A DNA stretch of 64,000 bases, taken from the NCBI GenBank assembly GCA_017795025.1, contig CP051243.1, positions 1,550,001-1,614,000 on the forward strand, given 5' to 3'. Positions 8,015 to 17,713 of this stretch are shown here, piece after piece (within the stretch, counting starts at the first letter, position 1; each line of letters begins with the position of its first letter). The position numbers and the translations under genes were made by a program. The notes beneath the pieces are model-generated. The model had not been told where the DNA came from. It ran no database searches and was given only the letters and a program-made list of their open reading frames with translations. The stretch comes from Flavobacteriales bacterium. GTDB taxonomy: Bacteria; Bacteroidota; Bacteroidia; Flavobacteriales; Schleiferiaceae.

Positions 8015-9156
8015 CCCACAAGGGTCTCAAACATGTTCTTGTAATCACCAACAAACTTTTGAATATCATAATCTTTTTTAACAAAGTCTTGAAGCCTATT
8101 CTGGTTATTTTGGTGCTCTTTTTCTGATCCTTCGAGGATATTATTCATCACCTCAGCCAAAGAGTCCGGGTTCTCCGATTCGAAAGTAAATCCGTTTTCA
8201 CCGTCCACTATTAACTCCTTAAACCCTCCAATATCCGAGGTAATTGGACAAAGCCCAAAATGAAAAGCTAAGCTTAGAGGGCCACTTTGAGTTACCTCTC
8301 TGTAAGGCAATACAAAATAGCTTGCTTCGTGAAAAATAGTAGGAATCTCCGCTGTATCTAAATAATGAATCTTAAGCTCAAATATTTCCGGAGTATTAAT
8401 TAGTTCTTGGTAGGTACTAAAGTCCTTGGCCCTTCCTGCTATTGTAGATTTAAAATCCTGCCTCTTTTTCGCAAGGATTTCAGTTGCACGTATAAAAATA
8501 TCGACCCCTTTATACTTGTAAATTTTACCAAAGTATAGGAAGTTTATTTTTTCAAAACTTCTTTCCTGCGTTGGAATAGCTTTGGGGAAATCATTTTCTA
8601 TAAGGAATAGTTTAATGTAATAGGATTTCTTTGAGGGGTGTTCTTCCGACAGCATTCTTGCTTGCTCGGAAGAGAATAGATGAAATCTTTTAAAGTAAAA
8701 TAAATAAAGTCTTTGATAGATTTTCTCAGATACCTTACCCACCGAATCTCCATATGGATGCAGCTTATAATCAAGAATTGCGAATATAACTTTTCGCACC
8801 GGTAGAAATAGTCCAGAATAAAGAGCAAAAAACAAACTGCCGAAGCTTTCAATATAAATATAATCTGGTTTGAAGGTTCTAATCTTTAGAATGGTTTGAA
8901 AGTCCTTCCACAAACCCTTCAAGCTACTGGCCTTTCTATTGGTAAAATCTACAACCACTAACTGCAGCTTGTACTCCCTGGCGAATTCAATGATATTCTC
9001 AATCCGGTAATTCAAATCTCCCGAGTGGTTAATCACCAACTGAATCTGATAGTGCTCCGAGAGAGCAGCTATAATCTTACGCTCTCTATTCCAGAAATGC
9101 TTACCTCCATTCATGAAGGTCAATCTTTTTTTGGCAGCTATGTCTTTCATTACCAA
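8011..9156 (-). CDS. Glycosyltransferase (GT-B, group 1)
   Basis: A 381-residue GT-B glycosyltransferase. The N-terminal half (LTFMNGGKHFWNRERKIIA to about residue 190) is an AT-rich, aromatic-rich Rossmann domain. The C-terminal half has INFLYFGKIYKYKGVDIFIR, AGRAKDFSTYQELI and ASYFVLPYREVTQSGPLSLA, a variant of the EX7E donor site, followed by GLCPITSDIGGFKELIVDG. It overlaps both neighbours by 4 and 7 bases. It should add one sugar of the repeat unit; donor and linkage are unknown. Confidence 0.82.
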   Translation of the reverse strand: MVMKDIAAKKRLTFMNGGKHFWNRERKIIAALSEHYQIQLVINHSGDLNYRIENIIEFAREYKLQLVVVDFTNRKASSLKGLWKDFQTILKIRTFKPDYIYIESFGSLFFALYSGLFLPVRKVIFAILDYKLHPYGDSVGKVSEKIYQRLYLFYFKRFHLFSSEQARMLSEEHPSKKSYYIKLFLIENDFPKAIPTQERSFEKINFLYFGKIYKYKGVDIFIRATEILAKKRQDFKSTIAGRAKDFSTYQELINTPEIFELKIHYLDTAEIPTIFHEASYFVLPYREVTQSGPLSLAFHFGLCPITSDIGGFKELIVDGENGFTFESENPDSLAEVMNNILEGSEKEHQNNQNRLQDFVKKDYDIQKFVGDYKNMFETLVG

Positions 9157-10451
9157 CTAAGTCCTCGGTAATTCTGATAATCCTTTAATTCGGGGATCCT
9201 TGCAAAGTCAATTATTGACTTGTTCGCGGGTATTTTTTCAATTTCTTCCTTTGAAAGTGAATTAGGTATCACAATGATATCCGAGTGTTCCACAAGTTCC
9301 TCAACTGTATTCACCATTAAATTAGAAATATGTGGAAGCTTCTCATCTATATAGCTCTTGTTCGCCCCGATTAGTCTCGAGAGCTGAACATTGCGATCAA
9401 ATATTTTGACCTCTTTCCCCTTTCCTAGTAACCTCTCAATTAATTCCACAGAAGGACTGTATCGCAAATCATCAGTGCCGGCTTTAAAGCTTATGGCCAT
9501 AAATCCAATTTTATGTTTTCCTTCATCAATAATCATGTCCAAGGCTACCCGTTTCTGCTCTTCATTACTAGATTCGATAGAGCGTAAAACCGGAGTATTT
9601 AGGTAATAATCGTGCGATAATGTGCTAAGAGCCTTCAAATCTTTTGGTAAGCAAGAACCACCATATGCAAAGCCAGGCTTGAAGTACTTGGTTGATATGT
9701 TTAACTGCTCGTCCATCCCAAAGATCCGCATTACCTCATGAGAGTCAATGTCTAATTTCCGTGCAATATTTCCAACCTCATTGGCAAATGTGATCTTTAA
9801 GGCATGATAGGAATTATTTACATATTTAATTATCTCCGCAACCTTAACGTCCACAACCTCAACCGGGGCATCGATGCCCTGATACATCTCTTTAATAATC
9901 TCGACGGCCTTCGGGCTATCTGATCCCAATACCGTTAAAGGAGGATTGTAGTAATCTTTAACCGCGGTTCCTTCACGGAGAAATTCTGGGTTGGATACCA
10001 CCGCGAACCCCTCATTCCTTTTTTTACCAGACTCTTGCTCAATAATCTCGGTAACCTTGGCATTTGTTCCTGGCATTACGGTAGAGCGGATAACAACGGT
10101 ATGAAAGCCATCCTTTTCTCTGAGAGCCTTTCCTACATTTGCGCAGGATTTATAAATATAATCGAGATTAAGTTGGCCTGATGGACTTGATGGGGTTCCC
10201 ACACAAATAATACTCACCTCAGTTTCTAAAACGGCTCGCTTGTAATCTAAGGTCGCCCCTATCTGTCCAGCCTTGAACTGCTCTTCAATAATCGTATCGA
10301 TATCCTTTTCAATGATTGTTGGTACTCCACGGTTGATCATGTCCACTTTGACCTCGGAAATATCAACGCCCAGAACTTTATGGCCATTCTTAGCAAGGCA
10401 TCCGAGGCTCACACAGCCTACATAACCCAATCCGAAAATGCTAATATTCAT
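9150..10451 (-). CDS. GDP-mannose 6-dehydrogenase-like nucleotide-sugar dehydrogenase
   Basis: A 433-residue NAD-dependent UDP-glucose/GDP-mannose dehydrogenase. The NAD-binding motif is ISIFGLGYVGCVSLGCLAKN, the central helix region KITFANEVGNIARKLDID, and the catalytic Cys267 lies in FAYGGSCLPKDLKAL. Segments such as ICVGTPSSPSGQLNLDYI, EFLREGTAVKDYYNPPLTVL and the GGSCLPKD spacing follow AlgD (GDP-mannose to GDP-mannuronate) more closely than Ugd or WbpA. The product would be a GDP-uronic acid, giving a negatively charged residue. The gmd gene at 19966-21114 also uses GDP-mannose. The substrate is inferred from family resemblance. Confidence 0.8.
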   Translation of the reverse strand: MNISIFGLGYVGCVSLGCLAKNGHKVLGVDISEVKVDMINRGVPTIIEKDIDTIIEEQFKAGQIGATLDYKRAVLETEVSIICVGTPSSPSGQLNLDYIYKSCANVGKALREKDGFHTVVIRSTVMPGTNAKVTEIIEQESGKKRNEGFAVVSNPEFLREGTAVKDYYNPPLTVLGSDSPKAVEIIKEMYQGIDAPVEVVDVKVAEIIKYVNNSYHALKITFANEVGNIARKLDIDSHEVMRIFGMDEQLNISTKYFKPGFAYGGSCLPKDLKALSTLSHDYYLNTPVLRSIESSNEEQKRVALDMIIDEGKHKIGFMAISFKAGTDDLRYSPSVELIERLLGKGKEVKIFDRNVQLSRLIGANKSYIDEKLPHISNLMVNTVEELVEHSDIIVIPNSLSKEEIEKIPANKSIIDFARIPELKDYQNYRGLSW

Positions 10452-10454
10452 TGC

Positions 10455-11489
10455 TTAATTTCTTTTACTGATTTTTTGGAAAATTTTATCTGCTGAATAA
10501 CCACCTAGAAGCTTATTCACCAGGGTTTCGATTGGACTTAGCGCCTTAACCTCCTGCGCAACAATGGGTTTAGGGCCTTTTTTTCGCATAAAGTTCCCCC
10601 CCATGTTATGCCCCATTTCTTTTAAAAAGTATTTCTCAGAATCAAAGTCTAAAACATCGGGATTAAAAGTTATTCCAATGTCAGAACATAGTTGTTGGAT
10701 TGCTTCATTAGGTCTTTGAACAATATCTCTATAATTAATGAAAACTAAATCCTTGTTTTCAAAGCCCCTTGACCTTAAGTAATCGATACTCCTTAATTTA
10801 TTTTTTAAGGATCGGTTTATGCTAAACACATATTTTGCGATATCCTTTAAGGACGCCTTTCTATTGAGTTTTCGATTTAGCTTATCTACATAGGCCGCAT
10901 CTAAATCGACATTTTTATTGTGATCCATCACCTCTTTGAACTCCGTTTGCATTCTTCTTTTGAGGCTTTGGATTAGTTCAGGGCTATTCCTATACAGAAA
11001 AACCACCTTAATATCAAATAGACCTGATAACCAAAGTAGAATAAGGCGACGATGATTTTTAGAAGAATCTACAATAACATTAGCCTTCGTATGATTAAGG
11101 ACTTGATTAAATAGATTCTTAGTTCTGATTGAGTATTGAGAGACTAAGTCAGATGGTGCATTCTCATTACTTCCTTTAAACACTCCTTGAAAGAACTTTT
11201 CCGCCTTTCCTTGCCTTAATACCTTAATAAACTCATAGGGATCGGGAATTGCGGTCAAGTCAGGATTATTCTTAATATCTCCTTCGTATGCCTCTAGGAT
11301 AGGAGTCCAATAGGAACAGTCTTTCAAAAGCTCTCCGCAAGTACAGGGATGATTCCAATCTAGCTCCTTTCTTAAGCGGATAATTTCGCCAGTTGATTCG
11401 GTTTCTGGCATGGCCCCAAGTATTAAATCTAGCATGGTAGAGCCACTATGACCAAATCCTAAAATATAAATCAATTTTATTTTAGGCAT
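10455..11489 (-). CDS. Sulfotransferase family protein
   Basis: A 344-residue sulfotransferase. The PAPS 5'-phosphosulfate loop is LIYILGFGHSGSTMLDLILG at the N-terminus, and the 3'-phosphate site is VVFLYRNSPELIQSLKRRM around residue 170, preceded by the VDSSKNHRRL segment often seen in these enzymes. The early Cys-rich stretch (HPCTCGELLKDCSYW) is frequent in bacterial sulfotransferases of this class. No signal peptide is seen, so it is cytosolic. It sits between the glycosyltransferase at 11507 and the GDP-mannose dehydrogenase. Together with the enzyme at 4752-5597 it implies at least two sulfation positions on the glycan. Confidence 0.83.
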   Translation of the reverse strand: MPKIKLIYILGFGHSGSTMLDLILGAMPETESTGEIIRLRKELDWNHPCTCGELLKDCSYWTPILEAYEGDIKNNPDLTAIPDPYEFIKVLRQGKAEKFFQGVFKGSNENAPSDLVSQYSIRTKNLFNQVLNHTKANVIVDSSKNHRRLILLWLSGLFDIKVVFLYRNSPELIQSLKRRMQTEFKEVMDHNKNVDLDAAYVDKLNRKLNRKASLKDIAKYVFSINRSLKNKLRSIDYLRSRGFENKDLVFINYRDIVQRPNEAIQQLCSDIGITFNPDVLDFDSEKYFLKEMGHNMGGNFMRKKGPKPIVAQEVKALSPIETLVNKLLGGYSADKIFQKISKRN

Positions 11490-11506
11490 GAATATCTATT
11501 TCGCAA

Positions 11507-12793
11507 TTATGAGTGATACTGACTATGCAACAAGTCAATCTTCTCTTTTAACCTCAAGGTGCATCGATCCATGTTGTAATACTTCTCTGCTAATTCTCTA
11601 CATCGAGTAAAATCCGAGTTGTGTTCTAGCAAATAGTATAAGTTATCAACCATCTTATCTGGGTAATCCAACATTCTACCCACTTGTGTAGCTTCATCTT
11701 TACCGCCTTCAAAATGCATCAATTGGTCGGTCATTACCGGAGCTCCACAAGCTAAAGCCTCAATGGTAGAGCGTCCCATTCCGCCGTAATGTTTTACATA
11801 GTGATCCACAATTGGCATAATGTAAACATCAGTCGCTTGATAGTACTTTAGCAATCTCAAGCGATGGGTTTTCTCGACCATAGTTACGCCACTCTCCTTA
11901 CCAAATTGATAAAATTCATCGGTTTCACCCCCACCAATCATCACCAATTGAATCTCGGATTTATTCGGCAAGCTATTGTAAGCCTCGATCAATTTATCAG
12001 CACCTTTGGTTTTGTAAAACTTTCCGGTGTACATAATCATCTTCTTGTGCGGGTCAAGGCCTAATTCAGTACGCACTGCAACCTTGTCTTCAGTAGGTTT
12101 AAAGAAATTAAAATCCACCCCATCTTGATGGTAGAAATAATTTTTAAAGCCTATTTTCTCGAGATAGTCAATTTCCGTGGTTATAGAGACACTACCGAAA
12201 TAATCAATGTATCCTTTCTTGAGAAGGAGTTCCTGTTTACGCTTTTTTAACCAATGATAGGGCAATTTGAGCTTTGGTGTCTCAATGTCTTTAAACTTTT
12301 CAAACCAAAAGCCTCGTTTATTTGCAACAACCGGAGCGTTACTACCTATTTCCTCTAAAACATATTGGGTATAATTTGAAGGAAAATTTGTGATTAAAAC
12401 AGCTCCATTCTTTACTTCCTCCTTAAGCATGGAAATCATCATATCACTCTTGGTGCGCTTGCGTCCTAGTCTATCCTTGTAGGTAACGGCCGGAATCAGT
12501 TTACATTCAACTCCGGCTATAAGTTTACTGTAAACTTTAGAGATATCTTGATAAGGTCGCCATAATTCAATTTGCACATTCTCTCCCTCGTAAAAAGGAA
12601 CGATCCGTTCAGCCTGATTTAAGGCAAATTCATCGTAAAAGAAGACTCTTTTAATTGGTTCATCTACATCTAAGTACTCTACCCTACCTACATTTTTCTC
12701 ATAGTGGTCGGTATATTCATAGATGTCTTTAAACCGTGTTTTAGCAAGATTTATTTTTGGCGCGAATGAAATGACACTGATGATTTTCATCAA
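11507..12793 (-). CDS. Glycosyltransferase family 4
   Basis: A 428-residue GT-B glycosyltransferase. The group 1 domain is in the C-terminal half: KKMIMYTGKFYKTKGADKLI, IQLVMIGGGETDEFYQFGKE, and the donor site GMGRSTIEALACGAPVMTD with its conserved Glu. The N-terminal domain includes AVLITNFPSNYTQYVLEEIG. Two adjacent ATGs (12793 and 12790) could both start translation. An 18-base gap separates it from the epimerase upstream. It is predicted to be cytoplasmic or peripheral on the inner membrane, adding one sugar to the repeat unit. The donor is unknown. Confidence 0.84.
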   Translation of the reverse strand: MMKIISVISFAPKINLAKTRFKDIYEYTDHYEKNVGRVEYLDVDEPIKRVFFYDEFALNQAERIVPFYEGENVQIELWRPYQDISKVYSKLIAGVECKLIPAVTYKDRLGRKRTKSDMMISMLKEEVKNGAVLITNFPSNYTQYVLEEIGSNAPVVANKRGFWFEKFKDIETPKLKLPYHWLKKRKQELLLKKGYIDYFGSVSITTEIDYLEKIGFKNYFYHQDGVDFNFFKPTEDKVAVRTELGLDPHKKMIMYTGKFYKTKGADKLIEAYNSLPNKSEIQLVMIGGGETDEFYQFGKESGVTMVEKTHRLRLLKYYQATDVYIMPIVDHYVKHYGGMGRSTIEALACGAPVMTDQLMHFEGGKDEATQVGRMLDYPDKMVDNLYYLLEHNSDFTRCRELAEKYYNMDRCTLRLKEKIDLLHSQYHS

Positions 12794-12811
12794 ACTAAAG
12801 CATTTATTGAT

Positions 12812-13768
12812 TTACTTATTCTCAAAATAAGCCACAGCCCAGTCTACTGTTTCTTGAAGACCTTTTTCAAAGTCAGTTAAAAAGTCAATATTCATTCCTT
12901 CACGAATCTTGCTATTATCTATGTCAAATACTTTTATATCTCCTGGGGTCCAATCTCCATAGTTGATAACAGGATCAGAAATATTTAGACTCTTCGCCAC
13001 CATATCAGCTAACTCCTTCACCGTAACTTTGATACCTGATGCACAGTTATATACTTCACCATTGGTATTATCTAATTCGGCAGCGGCAATATTGGCCTTA
13101 ACAACGTCCTTTACATTGGTAAATGACCTTTGCTGAGTTCCATCGCCAAAAATGGTCATGGGTTGTCCATTTAAGAGGTTACGGCAAAAGATGGATACTA
13201 CACCACCTACGTCACTCGACTCCTGACGAGGTCCATAAATATGGAAATAACGGAGAACCGTAGTATTAAGACCATATAGGTGATTGAAAATTTTAACGTA
13301 TTTCTCTCCAGCCAACTTAGAGCAACCATAATAAGATGTTGGCACTAAAGGATGATTTTCGTCTTGAGGGAAATATTGAGCTTCACCATAAACGGAACCC
13401 GTGGACGCATGAACAAACTTTTTTACTCCATGCTTAACCGCCAACTCGAGTAGGTTGAACGTTCCTTTGGCATTAATGTCAAGATCCAAACGTGGGTTGT
13501 TAAGGCAAATGGTCTTTTTTGATGCCGCTTGATGAAAAACAACATCAACTCCTTCAAATAGCTCATCTAATCGCTCAAAGTCTAATACATCACATTTTTC
13601 CTCCTGGAAGTTATCGTATTGCTTAAGGTGCGCAAGATTCTCTTCCTTTCCAGCAAAGTAGTTGTCTACACTTATTGTATAAACGCCTGATTTAACCAAT
13701 TCCTCAACCAGGTGGCTTCCGATAAAACCAGCTCCACCTGTTACGATTGCTTTTTTGTATTTACTCAT
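12812..13768 (-). CDS. NAD-dependent nucleotide-sugar epimerase/dehydratase
   Basis: A 318-residue extended short-chain dehydrogenase. The NAD motif is VTGGAGFIGSHLVEELVKSG and the catalytic Tyr-Lys lies in TSYYGCSKLAGEKYVK, with Ser/Thr in HASTGSVYGEA. The phrases LRYFHIYGPRQESSDVGGVV and IFGDGTQQRSFTNVKDVVKA are typical of the UDP-glucose 4-epimerase/UDP-glucuronate epimerase or decarboxylase branch. I cannot choose between C4 epimerisation of a neutral sugar, a uronic acid or another product. The start overlaps the flippase gene by 8 bases. Confidence 0.8.
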   Translation of the reverse strand: MSKYKKAIVTGGAGFIGSHLVEELVKSGVYTISVDNYFAGKEENLAHLKQYDNFQEEKCDVLDFERLDELFEGVDVVFHQAASKKTICLNNPRLDLDINAKGTFNLLELAVKHGVKKFVHASTGSVYGEAQYFPQDENHPLVPTSYYGCSKLAGEKYVKIFNHLYGLNTTVLRYFHIYGPRQESSDVGGVVSIFCRNLLNGQPMTIFGDGTQQRSFTNVKDVVKANIAAAELDNTNGEVYNCASGIKVTVKELADMVAKSLNISDPVINYGDWTPGDIKVFDIDNSKIREGMNIDFLTDFEKGLQETVDWAVAYFENK

Positions 13769-15263
13769 TGTCCTTGTTTTTAGTTAATTCTTTACTGATG
13801 TATGATTTAAGCTTTTTTACACTACCTATTTGGCCTAAATGACCAAGAAGTTCCGGGTTGATAGTTTTAGTGAAAAATAAAAATCCTGTTATAAGCGCGA
13901 CAGCTGCGATTGCATATGGAATGGACCAGTAACTATCGTAGAATTTAAAGTTTATTTGGATCCAAAAAAATAGGCCTAAGATAAGTACAGATACTACGAA
14001 ATAAAGATACTTTGATTGCCAAAAGTTCACCTTTACCATTCTCTTAGCATAAAATTGACTAACTGAAATTTCCACTATTTGACTGAAGAACACTGCGATT
14101 GCAAGTCCAATTGCCCCGAGACCAAAATACCGCGGAGAAAGAAGGAAGTAAAGGGTTATAAAAAACAGAAGAGACTTTATGGTGCTAATCCATGTGAAGT
14201 GATAAAATTTTCCAGCACCAGTAACTATATTGCCAAACGGTTGACCTACCAAGGTTAGGAAAGAAGATCCGATTAAAATCATAAATGGAATAGCACTAGC
14301 TCTATACTCAGCACCATAGAGGATATCGATAATTGGAAAACCTGCTAAAGAAATTCCAGCGACTACTGGGAAAATAATAAAAAGTACAAGTTCAATGTAA
14401 CTGTTTACAACTCGACTTAATTTCTCTGGAGAACCATCTGATATGTATTTGGCAAAAAGAGGAAAAAAAATCACTCCGATCTGACTCTTGATTAAGAGGA
14501 GCATCCCTCCTAAACTAAAGGCTACCGCATAATAACCTAATTCTTCTTCAGTGGTAAAAAACTTTAAGATTACCTTGTCCAGATACTTTACTGAAACAGT
14601 TACAATCATGAATAGGATAAGCGGTTTGGCGTAATTCCAGTATTTCTTCGCTAATGAGGAGGAGAATTTACCCATAGGTAGTTTCCGAAGGAAATATATT
14701 GTAATCGCCACGCCTACAATAGAGGAGATTAAATCCCACACGATAAGTCCAACAGCAGTGAAGCCTAGCAGAACGACCACAACTCGGCCAATGTTAAAAG
14801 TTAAACCTTTTAAAAGATCAGGTAAATTGGCTTTAAGCTGCTCCATTCGCGCTTGAAAGGTAGTGTTCCCGAACTTTACCAACTGATGAGAAATAACTGC
14901 TAAAATGGAAACATCTATTACCATCAATTGACTCTCCGTAAAGCTATCATTGAAAAAGACTTCCTGAAAGAAATGAGCCCATGAAAAGGCTAAAACTAGG
15001 AAAAGAAGCATTGTAAGAGACTTGAGCCGAATAAAAACACCCATTGCCTGCTTTATACTTACCCCTTCAGATATTATTTTTATGTGAGGAGTTCCCCACA
15101 GACCAGTGATAACCGTGAACAATGAGGCAAAAGCCATCCCAAAGGCAATGGTCCCAATAACACTTGGTCCAGCGATTCTAGCTACCACAATGCTACTAGC
15201 CATTCCTAAAATCTTTAGGAAAATTCCAGAACCAAATTGTATAAGAAACCTTTGTTTAAGCAT
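13761..15263 (-). CDS. Lipid-linked oligosaccharide flippase, Wzx-like
   Basis: A 500-residue multi-spanning protein with about 12 to 14 hydrophobic helices. The N-terminus FGSGIFLKILGMASSIVVAR with the following RIAGPSVIGTIAFGMAFASL is typical of the polysaccharide-transporter Wzx family in the MOP superfamily. It would flip undecaprenyl-linked repeat units across the inner membrane. It overlaps the wzy-like gene by 8 bases and the epimerase by 8, so it belongs to the core polymer-building block. A second flippase of the same general fold is at 38352-39785. Confidence 0.87.
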   Translation of the reverse strand: MLKQRFLIQFGSGIFLKILGMASSIVVARIAGPSVIGTIAFGMAFASLFTVITGLWGTPHIKIISEGVSIKQAMGVFIRLKSLTMLLFLVLAFSWAHFFQEVFFNDSFTESQLMVIDVSILAVISHQLVKFGNTTFQARMEQLKANLPDLLKGLTFNIGRVVVVLLGFTAVGLIVWDLISSIVGVAITIYFLRKLPMGKFSSSLAKKYWNYAKPLILFMIVTVSVKYLDKVILKFFTTEEELGYYAVAFSLGGMLLLIKSQIGVIFFPLFAKYISDGSPEKLSRVVNSYIELVLFIIFPVVAGISLAGFPIIDILYGAEYRASAIPFMILIGSSFLTLVGQPFGNIVTGAGKFYHFTWISTIKSLLFFITLYFLLSPRYFGLGAIGLAIAVFFSQIVEISVSQFYAKRMVKVNFWQSKYLYFVVSVLILGLFFWIQINFKFYDSYWSIPYAIAAVALITGFLFFTKTINPELLGHLGQIGSVKKLKSYISKELTKNKDNE

Positions 15264-16644
15264 TTGGTGCGATGTACTTTATTCTCAGTTCCTTATTGCG
15301 ATTCTCTATTGACCCTTTCATAAACAGATAGCTACCAACCACCATTCCTCCATATATGAAGAAAAGGTATCCAAATGAAGATGCGGAAATTGGTACAAAC
15401 CAATTGGGATACTCTATCAGATTTCGTAAAAACTCAACCGAGGCTGCTAAGAATAGCGTAATATTCAAATGAAAACGCAGGATGTTTAGCTTGAACCAGT
15501 TCCAGTTTCTACGTAAGAGCTTTAAACCTTTGAAAACTGCTGTCAATACGACCACATAATAAAAGAAAAAAATGAGCATTCCTGCGATCCCATATTGTCC
15601 CATTACCCCTAAAAAGATATAATCTGCTCCTTCCCATTGATCGTCTTTTCCTCGATTATTAAACCAGCGATCATCGTATCCGGTGCCAAGAACCAGATTA
15701 TCAGTAAATGCCTTAAACATGCTGGATTGCTTGGTAAAGCTGATACGATCATCATCCGCTGTGCGCTCATCTATATCACCCTGGGCTATTTCAATAAGGT
15801 TAATAGCCGTATCAGAAATTACAGAGAGGTACTCTTTTTTTAAAACTCCGAGGAATAAAACAAATGCAACGATTAAGCCGCTTAGGGTAATGAAGGTTTT
15901 TTTGGGTATAACTATTAGTGGTCTGCTTCGAATATAGTTCATCAACATAAAAACCAATATTGAATATACCACAGCTCCAACCATCCACCGTCTTAAAATG
16001 GCAATCACAATCATACTTATGATAAACACAAAAGCGGTATAAATTTTATAGTCTTTCTTGTAGTTAAGTGCTAAATGTGCAGCTGCTAGGGGCAGAATAA
16101 AGTAAATTATTTTGCCCCCTTGGAAAATGATTCTTTTTACTGAGGTAAAATGACGCTCATATTGACCTACTTCCACTAAATTCAGGCCCGTAAAAGCGGT
16201 AATCAAACTTAATAACCCGACTATAATTAATATAGTAGTAAAAAAGTTAAAGAAAGGTTTTAAATCGCCTACAGCAACAACTTGGGCTGTGAAAAAAAAC
16301 GCGAAGATGCCAATAACCATCCTATGATGCTTAGCAAAATAATCTAACAATCCTAAAGATTCATTGCTATTGTATCCTGCATAAATGAAAAAGTAGTACA
16401 ATGACCAAGCAAAAAGAACCACAATCATGGACCTATACAAGGGCTGCCTTTTAACAAACCTTGCACCTTTAAAGTTTTTCAGCTGAAGCCAAAAGAGCGT
16501 AGCTAAACTAAAAAACAGGTACCGTAGAAGCTTTACTATCGTGGAGTCTGATACCTGAAGAATGGATTTAAAAAACCCAGAAGGGTCATCCATTAATATC
16601 AGAAATAGCCAGAATAGGCCGATGGTTCTGCTTGCTGCTTTCAA
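15256..16644 (-). CDS. O-antigen/exopolysaccharide polymerase, Wzy-like
   Basis: A 462-residue protein with about 10 to 12 membrane helices. A long polar loop before the last helices contains TADDDRISFTKQSSMFKAF and GTGYDDRWFNNRGKDDQW. The latter resembles the GxGxG...D-type periplasmic loop of O-antigen ligase/polymerase (Wzy_C) proteins. It lies next to wzx and among glycosyltransferases, which fits polymerisation of flipped repeat units on the periplasmic face. Wzy sequences are too divergent to predict linkage. No other polymerase candidate was seen in the window. Confidence 0.8.
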   Translation of the reverse strand: MKAASRTIGLFWLFLILMDDPSGFFKSILQVSDSTIVKLLRYLFFSLATLFWLQLKNFKGARFVKRQPLYRSMIVVLFAWSLYYFFIYAGYNSNESLGLLDYFAKHHRMVIGIFAFFFTAQVVAVGDLKPFFNFFTTILIIVGLLSLITAFTGLNLVEVGQYERHFTSVKRIIFQGGKIIYFILPLAAAHLALNYKKDYKIYTAFVFIISMIVIAILRRWMVGAVVYSILVFMLMNYIRSRPLIVIPKKTFITLSGLIVAFVLFLGVLKKEYLSVISDTAINLIEIAQGDIDERTADDDRISFTKQSSMFKAFTDNLVLGTGYDDRWFNNRGKDDQWEGADYIFLGVMGQYGIAGMLIFFFYYVVVLTAVFKGLKLLRRNWNWFKLNILRFHLNITLFLAASVEFLRNLIEYPNWFVPISASSFGYLFFIYGGMVVGSYLFMKGSIENRNKELRIKYIAPNA

Positions 16645-17712
16645 CTAATCTGACTCTTTTTGAATGTTTAGCATTTCAAAGTATTGAGCAAGTCGCCTTT
16701 TCCAGGTATGCTCTATCAGCACCTTGTGCTTCAAACTTTCAATGGAGGCTTTCTTTTCTTTTGGATTATTCTTGTAATAGTTTATCTTCTCCTTCAGGTC
16801 ATCAATACTCCTAAATACGGGCAACTCGTCTTCACTAAAAAACTCGAACAAATCGGATCGATAATCTGCAATTTGAAAGCCTCCACATGCCGCAACTTCA
16901 AAAACCCGAGGTTGGAAGGTAGAGTAAATCTGAGGGCTCGGCATATTTAGGTTTACCCCTGATACTAAATAAAGTTTTCTCAAGTCTTCCAAACTCAGGC
17001 GTTTTCCTTGATATGCGTCAGAAAGACCGTTCAAGTATTTAAACCGAAACCCCCAATTATCATTGCTCCAAAACTTTACATCGTACTCTTGATTGAGGTG
17101 ATAAAGTATAATCGAACGATAGGCGCCTTCCGCTTGATCCGCATAACCAGCGCCAGTGAAAGACACATCACAGCTAAACTTCTGAATATCCTCTTTGCTT
17201 AAATCGTCTGCCTTAGGTTCAAAAAAGTGCTCCTCATTAAAACCTACAATCACCTTATGAATTCTCGCTTTTGGCGAAACATTTCGGATATTTCTAATCC
17301 ATTCCTTCTCGCAGCTCAGAATATCATCACACCAAGGTAAATTCATCGCGGTGTATTTACTTCTAGAGCTATCAAAAGGGTTGTCCGGAAGAAAGCACAC
17401 TACTTGAGCCTTTAAACTCTCCTTAAAAAAGCGAACCGTGTCTGGAGTTAGTTTACCACTGTTCAGGAAAAACACTAGGTCGGGTTTGAATGCTTTAGCC
17501 TCCAACTTAATCCGTTCATTGTATTCCTGAATGCGCTTTTCAACGGAACGGTCATTAAACTTCTTGAGCTGGTTTAATGGGTTCTTAAACGTTTGCTTTT
17601 CCTTGGTATTAAATGCAACTGATAAAACCTCATGGCCGGCTTCCTTCAAAGCCTGCTCCATATTATCAATCATTCCACCAATCCAAAAGTACTTTGGTAA
17701 TAAAACTTTCAT
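16645..17712 (-). CDS. Glycosyltransferase, CgeB/group 1-2-like
   Basis: A 355-residue cytosolic protein. The N-terminus MKVLLPKYFWIGGMIDNMEQ begins an acceptor-binding Rossmann domain. The C-terminal part, LYLVSGVNLNMPSPQIYSTF followed by QPRVFEVAACGGFQIADYR, is the donor-site signature of the CgeB-like glycosyl transferase group (R-x-F-E, then GGF). It directly abuts the wzy gene and is one base from the acetyltransferase. It probably adds one sugar to the repeat unit, perhaps the amino sugar made by the four genes upstream, though only position suggests this. Confidence 0.75.
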   Translation of the reverse strand: MKVLLPKYFWIGGMIDNMEQALKEAGHEVLSVAFNTKEKQTFKNPLNQLKKFNDRSVEKRIQEYNERIKLEAKAFKPDLVFFLNSGKLTPDTVRFFKESLKAQVVCFLPDNPFDSSRSKYTAMNLPWCDDILSCEKEWIRNIRNVSPKARIHKVIVGFNEEHFFEPKADDLSKEDIQKFSCDVSFTGAGYADQAEGAYRSIILYHLNQEYDVKFWSNDNWGFRFKYLNGLSDAYQGKRLSLEDLRKLYLVSGVNLNMPSPQIYSTFQPRVFEVAACGGFQIADYRSDLFEFFSEDELPVFRSIDDLKEKINYYKNNPKEKKASIESLKHKVLIEHTWKRRLAQYFEMLNIQKESD

Positions 17713-17713
17713 C